Below are positions 34,601-64,000 of a stretch of 64,000 nucleotides of DNA, piece after piece. The notes under the pieces were generated by a model. The model worked only from the letters and a program-made list of their open reading frames with translations. It was not told the origin of the DNA and ran no database searches. The position numbers and the translations under genes were made by a program. The first letter of the stretch is position 1. Each line of letters starts with the position of its first letter. This DNA is from Paralvinella palmiformis (lineage: Eukaryota > Annelida > Polychaeta > Terebellida > Alvinellidae). The stretch is from assembly GCA_025642065.1 (NCBI GenBank), contig JAODUP010000119.1, forward strand, positions 785,001 to 849,000, given 5' to 3'.

Positions 34601-37208
34601 TTACATCATGGAATTATATATTGAAGAAATGGATGAGAGTAGTTATTTTTTATACTAAGATTTACTTTTGTATTTCATATGAAACAAAAGTACCTTCTGC
34701 ATGGAGAGATACCAACAATAAAGTGAAAAATATAAATAAAACAATCATAAGCTGATGTTAGTCATGGCATAAACCAAAAGTAAAACAAACTTCACATGAT
34801 GAAAGGCTAGCACCTGTATGATAAAATGTAAGCCAAATAACAAGTTACCAAAGCTTCAGCTTTTGATTTACTCCAAACTAAGTCACAGCACAGATCACCG
34901 ACATTTCCTAACCTGAACAATCTCATTTATACAGGAAATGGCTGAGTGATGCCAAATCAATGGGAAGCTCCAGCTAATCATCTCTTCGTTTCGATACAAA
35001 ACAAGTTATAAGAACACAGATAAACGAAACAAAATAAAACAACTGTTCTAAAACAGACCATCAGGCTTGTGAAAGCCCATCAAATCAACAAATGCTCAAC
35101 TATGGTCAGGTTAATGAAACAAACATGCTTTAACCAAATATTACTGGCTAACAGCCCATGATAACCCATAGCCATGGCTAGCAGATGCTGCTCAATACTA
35201 CTTATTCAACAAGTGGCAGCAGTATAAAATAAAATACATTGATTGGTTGATAAAATCTGAAACGAAACGAGGTTCAGGGCACCATTATTATCAGAGGTAA
35301 TCTCATCTTCCATTCAAATAATGTTTCGGGAAATACTGGAAGTAGTAATTTACAAATTTCTCTGTTTGACAAAGGATGCAGCAAATAACCTTATATTCAG
35401 TGCCATATGAAAAAACCTTTATTCATTTATTTAAAGTTCTGCTGCTGGTGATAAATCATAAGCTTCCTTCCAGCTCAAGTGTAAAATATTTCTCAATAAT
35501 ATCTGTGATCTCATTTAAAACATATCTCGTCAACTTATTTTTAAGCAGTTTAAACTACCTTTGTAAATCTAATGTCACCACTAATAACTATAAGTTACCG
35601 ATTTCATTTGATGACAAATCTCAACAGACAAGAAACCAATGGACATAACCGAAAGAAATAAATATCTAACGGGCAAAACACTAACTTAAAATGTGAACAA
35701 ATTAAAGTTAGAAAAATGTACTAATATATTTTAGTCAAATCTAAATGTATGTTTCATGTAATATCTATATTTTTAATCTTTCAATTATACAGCTGCATAA
35801 AAACAAATATAATTACACAGATTTAAACAATTCTGCTTTCTTTCCACATTTTGCCAGCATTTCTCCACTTTTGATCATTAGGATGTCTGTCATAGTTATA
35901 AATTCACATCAATTAACTTGGATATTCTGTAGACATTTGACTTGATACAGTGATGTGATAAACGGTTTGTCAGGAGATCATTACAGAGATCACCTGATCA
36001 AAGTTGAATACTCTTACTGGTAGATATAACTTTCAAAATGATGGGGTTAAGAAAAATTGAACAGTCAATTTTCAATATGGCAGTTAATAAAAAAATGTAA
36101 TCATTAATAAACATGTAAATCTGCAACAAATCGATGATAAATTTCCTGATACCAAAAACAATAACAATTCAAGTAATTAGCCAATCACTGGTGTTTACTG
36201 ATTTATAAATAATCACACCATTATTTAGTTTTATCTCAGGAACACTAGATGAAGTTCAGACATAATTACCACAAAATCTTCTTCAGAGATATAAAAATTA
36301 CAAGGTAATAACTTGGAAAGCCAAATACAAGATACCAGATACCATAACACCTGACCATTACTGTGATGGACATGGACACACAAAAAGAAATTTAATCATG
36401 ACAACTTCCACCACTCTCTATGTCAATAAAATATTACCAACTTTCCACCAGTTGTCACAATTATCAGAAATGAGATCAAGTTCAACTAAAATAAGTCGAA
36501 CAGTGAATCATATACAAGAAGCAAACAACACTGTGATGTATATATCAGGTAGACTAACTCAGGCTGATATGCAAGTAATACTATAGTAAGAGAACAGACT
36601 AAACAATGTGACAACATACGCTGATCAAAACGATGAGGCACACATTACAAATCTCTGATACTTATCCATAAACCGGGATTATTTTTATGAGCAGAGTCAA
36701 TAATGTAACAAACTAATAACAAAAACTAAAATTTCATATTCAGGTGGATGATGTAATGGTATCCAATGTGTGTGCTTTACTTCTCAGTAGCATTGGCATA
36801 ATGCACAAACAAAGTGGTAAAACAATTGATACAAAATACATAAGGTGGTGACTGGCTGCTATATAGCAGTAACACATTAAATCAGACAAACAACGTGACC
36901 CAATTACACATCTTGTACGGTTATTATGGATACTAACACAAAATGGTAACAGTCAGAGTTGTGTTATTAACGATTTGATGGTAACATGAGAGAAGTTCCA
37001 CAAAAATAACTTCTGGCTCTGTAATGGAATTTATATCACTGACACAATACATGCATTAAATGTAAGAAGATGTTCTCGTACGAATGTTGAGAAGTTTACA
37101 ATCACAGTTATTGTTACACCACATAACATCTGTATATATAAATAGCAATCAATAAAAATAGCTTCAATAGTAGAAAAAGAGAAAAAGTTCTTCATAAATA
37201 GAAGTGAA
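31650..37208 (-). other. Downstream flank or long 3' UTR of LPCAT3
   Basis: About 5.5 kb of AT-rich DNA lacking convincing exons. Contains TA runs (32957-32978, 33020-33048) and a SINE (33830-33965). Part must be the LPCAT3 3' UTR, but the cleavage site is not resolvable because AT-rich words create many AATAAA-like signals on the minus strand. Confidence 0.4.
33830..33965 (-). mobile_element. tRNA-derived SINE
   Basis: Minus strand: TCAGTGGTTAAAGCTCTGCA (A-box region, about 33921-33939) and GATTTGAATCC (B box, 33890-33900), followed by AACTGATACCTGTG. The same post-B-box stretch appears near 49740, so this is a family. Confidence 0.75.
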
Positions 37209-59933
<22,725 letters not shown>

Positions 59934-60577
59934 TTCTGTTGTTAACGGCCTAACATTTATTATCGTAATATCAGCATTGGGTCTTCATCGTACCATGTGA
60001 AATAAATGAATAATAAAATGTTGACATTGGTTAATATAAATGCTAATTTGATACACATTAAAAATTCGCATGGCATGTATTACACATTTACTCATTTTCA
60101 ATAGATAGAGTAGCATAAAAAATTAACAATAAGACTGACTGATTAAGTAGGGAAGTAATTTTTTGGCCTATTTTTTGGAAATGAAATATATTAAATTAAG
60201 CAGTAGCACGATATTTAACAAATGATTATTAAAGATGTGAGATATGATAATTTGTTAAAGTTAAAGCTGGTATTAATTAATGAAGAAGTACGATAATAAG
60301 TATATTATTAATTTATTTAATCAGTTATATAGGATGACGCACAAAACATTATGTACTTATTATTAGTATTTATTTAACGAAATGATATAAGCAACACTGA
60401 ATGGATTATTTTGCTTTCCAAATTTAAAAACAAATTAACAGTGGGCCACAAATATTTCCCATCATCCTCTTGCTGCCGCCATTTGCATAGCTGGGCTGCT
60501 TGGTTGATTGTACGCAGGCATTATCATCTCTTTAGAATAGTTCTTGCGCTCTTTACGCAAGGAATTCACAACTAAGT
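59934..60577. promoter_or_regulatory. Probable bidirectional promoter, LPCAT3/TARDBP
   Basis: The start codons of LPCAT3 (minus) and TARDBP (plus) are 644 bp apart. The TARDBP side has GCTGCCGCCATTTGCA (60472-60487), which fits a YY1 site (GCCGCCATNT), about 90 bp before the ATG. No TATA box at a convincing position. Further sequence AAGATGGCGCG (complement of 60892-60902) in TARDBP intron 1 is another YY1-like word. Confidence 0.6.
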
Positions 60578-60819
60578 ATGAATCAGTATATTCAAGGTAG
60601 CCGAAGAAGAAAACGAGGAACCGATTGAGTTACCAGTGGAAGATGATGGCACTGTTTTATTATCGACGCTTTTGGCCCAGTTTCCTGGTGCTTGTGGCAT
60701 GAAATATCGCAATCCTGAAACTGGTGGCTTCAGGGGCCTCCGGCTAGTGGAAAATCGTATCCATCCTCCACCGGAGGGAATATGGGGAAACAACATATAT
60801 GTCGCAGTGTTTCCGAAGG
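60578..60819 (+). CDS. TARDBP: TARDBP coding exon 1
   Basis: ATG with A at -3. As given, the ATG frame terminates after 16 codons. The conserved frame opens at 60597 (VAEEENEE) and runs to FPK at the donor GTAAGA. Confidence 0.88.
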
Positions 60820-63161
60820 GTAAGATTGCATGTTATTTAATTTTTTTTCCCTAAAATCGCTCACACTTAAACCACGCCCGTATCGGAACACGCGCCATCT
60901 TGCTGAGAATTGATGACGCCATTTTTGTTTTGGCGAACTCCGTTGTTATTTTTACAAAGCCGCTAAAATTGATTTGTCTTTTATTGTCTTTCCGAAATGT
61001 GCTAAGTTAATCTTAAACGTTGAAGCAGTTTAGATGAGCATACTATAGTTTGTTTGCATCGTCGACATAATTTTTCCTTGCTTGGCCTTGGAAAATTCGA
61101 GGTAATCACTAATGAATTATTGATTTTTTACAGAACAAAACAAGCGCAAAGGTGAAGATGGCCTGGAAAATCCTTCTGCAAAAACAAAGCGGGTAGACAG
61201 ACAGAAGTGTAGTGATCTTATTGTTTTGGGTTTGCCATGGAAGAGTACAGAGGAAGATATCAGAAGTTATTTCTCGAAATTTGGCGAGCTGTTAATGGTT
61301 CAGGTGAGAAAAAACATGTAGTTTAGGATTTTATACATGAATAGCATTCATTGTTTTAATTAGGTTGAAGCAATAAAAGCTTTAACCGAGAGCTTAACTA
61401 GACTTTAGCCCAAATAAAACCACCCAAAAAAGATGCTAAACAGTAGCTTTTATTAGTAATGTGTGTTTACATATTTAGTGCATTACAATAATCTGTGGGT
61501 TGTATGATATAATCATGCTATTTACAGATCACATGATGGTAAAATGTCATGTTTTATTTGTTCCTGACTGCTTACAGACTACAAAACAATATGCTTGCTA
61601 GAAGGGATTTTCAAGATCTCCTTTTCATGGTTGTTAGTGGGCAGCATGAATGTTAAATTGGGCTAATAATTCTTTAACAATCATTTGTTAATTGTGAATC
61701 CTGAAAAGTTCACAAATGTTAGCTCAGTGTTGTCTGTATTCGTGTTTCGGTTTGAAGATTAAAAATAATCTTGGAAATTCCTGTTTGAGTGAAAATAAGA
61801 ATATGGTATTGCACTGTCAAGTGAACCACAAATAGCATGACTTTCTGTATGACACAACAGCTTGGTGTTAGTTTTTCTTGCATGCACATCTGTATTGTGG
61901 TATTACTCATTGGAAATATATGAAGAGACAGATACATTATATTTAACCTTTTGGCATAATAAATTATAGATAATACTCCAATTATGTTTAATATTATACA
62001 TTCAGGTTAAACGTGATGTGAAAACTGGTCAGTCCAAAGGCTTTGGCTTTGTGAGGTTTGGTGATTATGAAGCACAGCTAAAGTGCTTGTCACAGCGTCA
62101 CATGATTGATGGCAGGTGGTGTGATGTGAGGATCCCTAACTCTAAGGTATATATTTCATTCCCATAGCATATGGGTCCTATTAATGGGTTTTTGTGAAAT
62201 GTTAACGTTGTTTAAAAGTACTGGGGATGTACATAAGAGTATATCGATATATAAATTAAACTGGCTGATCCACAATTAAGTAAGGTCCCTTTGTATTTAT
62301 TTTAAAAGTCTACAACGTGGGTTTCCGGTTTCTTTTAAGGCTATGGGATATCCTGACCATCTAGTAGAACCCAACTCATACAACGACATGTGCTTGCAGG
62401 AAGGATCACAGCAGCAGATGTCTCGAAAGGTGTTTATTGGCCGATGTACTGAGGACATGACTGCAGATGACCTAAGGAGTTATTTCTCCAACTTTGGCGA
62501 GGTTCTAGATGTATTCATTCCAAAACCGTTCCGAGCTTTTGCCTTTGTGACATTCAGTGATCCTGAGGTGGCACAGAGCCTGTGTGGAGAAGATCACATC
62601 ATCAAGGGAGCCAGTGTGCACATCAGCAATGCAGCACCTAAGTCCTATGACAAACAGAGAGCAGGCAGTCAAGGTGGCTTCAGTCCTAACCAGGGTTTTG
62701 GCAGTCAGGGTAACTGGGGTGGCAGTATGGGAGGTAAAGGTAGCCAACAAGGTAACATGGGAGGCCCTGGAGGTGGTAATATGGCTAATAATCCCCTTTT
62801 GAATAACTTGGGGGCTGCTTTTCAGCTTAACCCAGCTATGGTTGCTGCAGCTCAAGCTGCTCTCAGTCAGGGAGGTTGGGGCCTACTGGGTATGATGAAT
62901 CAAGGTCAGGGTGGACAAGGTGGAAGTGCTGGTGTTAATCAGGGCCAGCAACAGGCTGGCCAGGGCAGTGGTGATGGAAATCAGATGCAAACTAGCCAGG
63001 GTGGACAAGGTGGCAGTTTTGGGAATTTGGCTGGTAGTACTAACCAGCCTGCCACCCAGTCCGGGGGTGGATTTGGTAGTTTCGGTGGCTGGAATGGATC
63101 CCAGGGTTCATCAGAGACACAAGGTGGTAGTTGGGGAGGACAGACAAAGTCTGGGTGGTAG
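60578..63161 (+). CDS. TARDBP: TAR DNA-binding protein 43 (TDP-43), four coding exons, one apparent frameshift
   Basis: Join 60578-60819, 61134-61303, 62006-62146, 62340-63161. About 457 aa if the extra base in exon 1 is discounted (human 414). N-terminal domain: [20 protein letters not shown]; nuclear localisation signal KRK (84-86) and KTKR (97-100); RRM1 from DLIVLGLPW (108) with [11 protein letters not shown]2 from KVFIGRCT (214) with RAFAFVTF; Gly/Gln/Asn-rich tail containing the conserved helix [11 protein letters not shown]...WGLLGMM and ending WGGQTKSGW. Role: nuclear UG-repeat RNA-binding protein controlling splicing, transcript stability and its own mRNA. Start at 60578 gives MNQYIQ, aligning with human MSEYIR, but the following [11 protein letters not shown] is in another frame because of one extra G at 60596-60597. 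Intron 3 has two in-frame acceptors. Confidence 0.96.
61134..61303 (+). CDS. TARDBP: TARDBP coding exon 2
   Basis: [19 protein letters not shown] through [16 protein letters not shown] to GELLMVQ: NLS and first half of RRM1; 170 nt; acceptor TTTTTACAG, donor GTGAGA. Confidence 0.97.
62006..62146 (+). CDS. TARDBP: TARDBP coding exon 3
   Basis: [20 protein letters not shown] to [17 protein letters not shown]: second half of RRM1; 141 nt. Confidence 0.97.
62340..63161 (+). CDS. TARDBP: TARDBP coding exon 4 (RRM2 and low-complexity tail)
   Basis: Acceptor TTCTTTTAAG (weak AAG) before GCTATGGGATAT. An in-frame alternative acceptor TGCTTGCAG lies at 62391-62399. RRM2 is nearly identical to the vertebrate one ([32 protein letters not shown]). 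Confidence 0.95.
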   Translation, partial: AMGYPDHLVEPNSYNDMCLQEGSQQQMSRKVFIGRCTEDMTADDLRSYFSNFGEVLDVFIPKPFRAFAFVTFSDPEVAQSLCGEDHIIKGASVHISNAAPKSYDKQRAGSQGGFSPNQGFGSQGNWGGSMGGKGSQQGNMGGPGGGNMANNPLLNNLGAAFQLNPAMVAAAQAALSQGGWGLLGMMNQGQGGQGGSAGVNQGQQQAGQGSGDGNQMQTSQGGQGGSFGNLAGSTNQPATQSGGGFGSFGGWNGSQGSSETQGGSWGGQTKSGW

Positions 63162-64000
63162 AGCAGCACACTTGCTAATATAGTGGTCGACCCTACCGGT
63201 GCAAGGGATAGAAAAGGAACTTGTTTTACTCTTTACAAAAGGCTCCATGTTGTTTGTTTCCCTTTGCTGTTGCATGGGATTATGTTGGACAGTTTATATT
63301 ATTTGAACTCTCAAAAGGCAGCTGTATTTTGTACAAAAGATGAAGACACATTTAGAAAAATTAGAAAAAAATGAGGTAGAGCAGATCTATTGTAGATAAT
63401 ATGGTGCTTGGTGTGATCAGTTAATTGCTATGAGTGGTTCCGAGTGTCTGAGCTGTTTGGGAAGCATCTGAAAAGTGGAAAGATGGAGAGTTTTATTTTA
63501 AAAGTTTGCTTAATACCTCATCCTGTTTGTAACAAAAAATATCTTCTACACAAGAGGCAGCCTTCTAAGTAATCCATCTGTTTTGGCATTATTGTTGTAC
63601 AGATGGGTGATGCTTGCCATATACACTGGCTGTGTCACTTGCTGATAATCTGGATGATTTTGCTGGTTAAGTTTTTAACCTGCTGTGTGCTGTGTTAGCC
63701 TTAGTCGTGATAGGAATGTGTCTGCTGTAATGTTTTTGTCTGGAATGTTTGCTGCACGTTGCAGATGGCCAAAGTTTGATGAGTTCGGCGTCATGTTTCT
63801 CACTCTCCATTTTTATGAATGGCTAATTTATTTGGACCGAAAGTGACAAAATTCCTGTGTGTTTCTTTTATACTTTTTATATATACATGATTGCTTCCAC
63901 CGAGTTCCTGAGTGACGTTTGCTAGATTGGTGTGTGTCGAGGTTATCCCTTGCATTTGTGTGGGTGATTTAAATGTAAGAATGTGCCGCACTGGTTACGT
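63162..64000 (+). other. TARDBP: TARDBP 3' UTR (partial)
   Basis: Follows the TAG at 63159-63161. Moderately U/G-rich with TGTGTGCTGTGTTAG (63683-63697) and GTGTGTGTCGAGG (63930-63942)-type words. No clear AATAAA before the window ends, so the UTR probably continues. Confidence 0.6.

Overview
The window is animal nuclear DNA: AT-rich, spliced genes with long introns, many microsatellites and minisatellites, non-LTR retrotransposon remnants and tRNA-derived SINEs. Protein similarity points to a lophotrochozoan. A mollusc, perhaps a gastropod, is my best guess, from the PHYHIP-type domain proteins, the SINE style and the TDP-43 tail; this is inference.

Layout. (1) 1-8.0 kb: two near-identical copies (1-2998 and 5044-8012) of a segment that carries an intact intronless ORF with a phytanoyl-CoA hydroxylase-interacting-protein-like C-terminal domain, followed by a dead CR1/L2-type LINE. 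A 104-codon ORF with several hydrophobic segments lies between them on the minus strand. (2) 8.4-9.7 kb: a second, different LINE remnant. (3) 10.9-25.6 kb: no convincing genes, but many micro- and minisatellites (28-bp x3, a 39-bp array of about 18 copies, a G/T-rich minisatellite), SINE copies, and a 160-bp stretch with three perfect TGACGTCA sites. (4) 27.46-29.16 kb: an intact single-coding-exon leucine-rich-repeat protein with signal peptide and GPI-like tail. (5) 37.2-59.9 kb, minus strand: a complete 13-exon MBOAT-family lysophospholipid acyltransferase (LPCAT3/MBOAT5). Its introns hold several transposon fragments and an 816-bp foldback element. (6) 60.58-63.16 kb, plus strand: TARDBP (TDP-43) in four coding exons, divergent from LPCAT3 with 644 bp between start codons, so a shared promoter is likely.

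Main points of interest: a one-base apparent frameshift six codons into TARDBP; an in-frame alternative acceptor that would lengthen or shorten the TDP-43 inter-RRM linker by 20 residues; protein-changing substitutions concentrated in the duplicated PHYHIP-like ORF; the foldback element in LPCAT3 intron 3; and the TGACGTCA cluster. No operon, CRISPR array or bacterial-type system is present.
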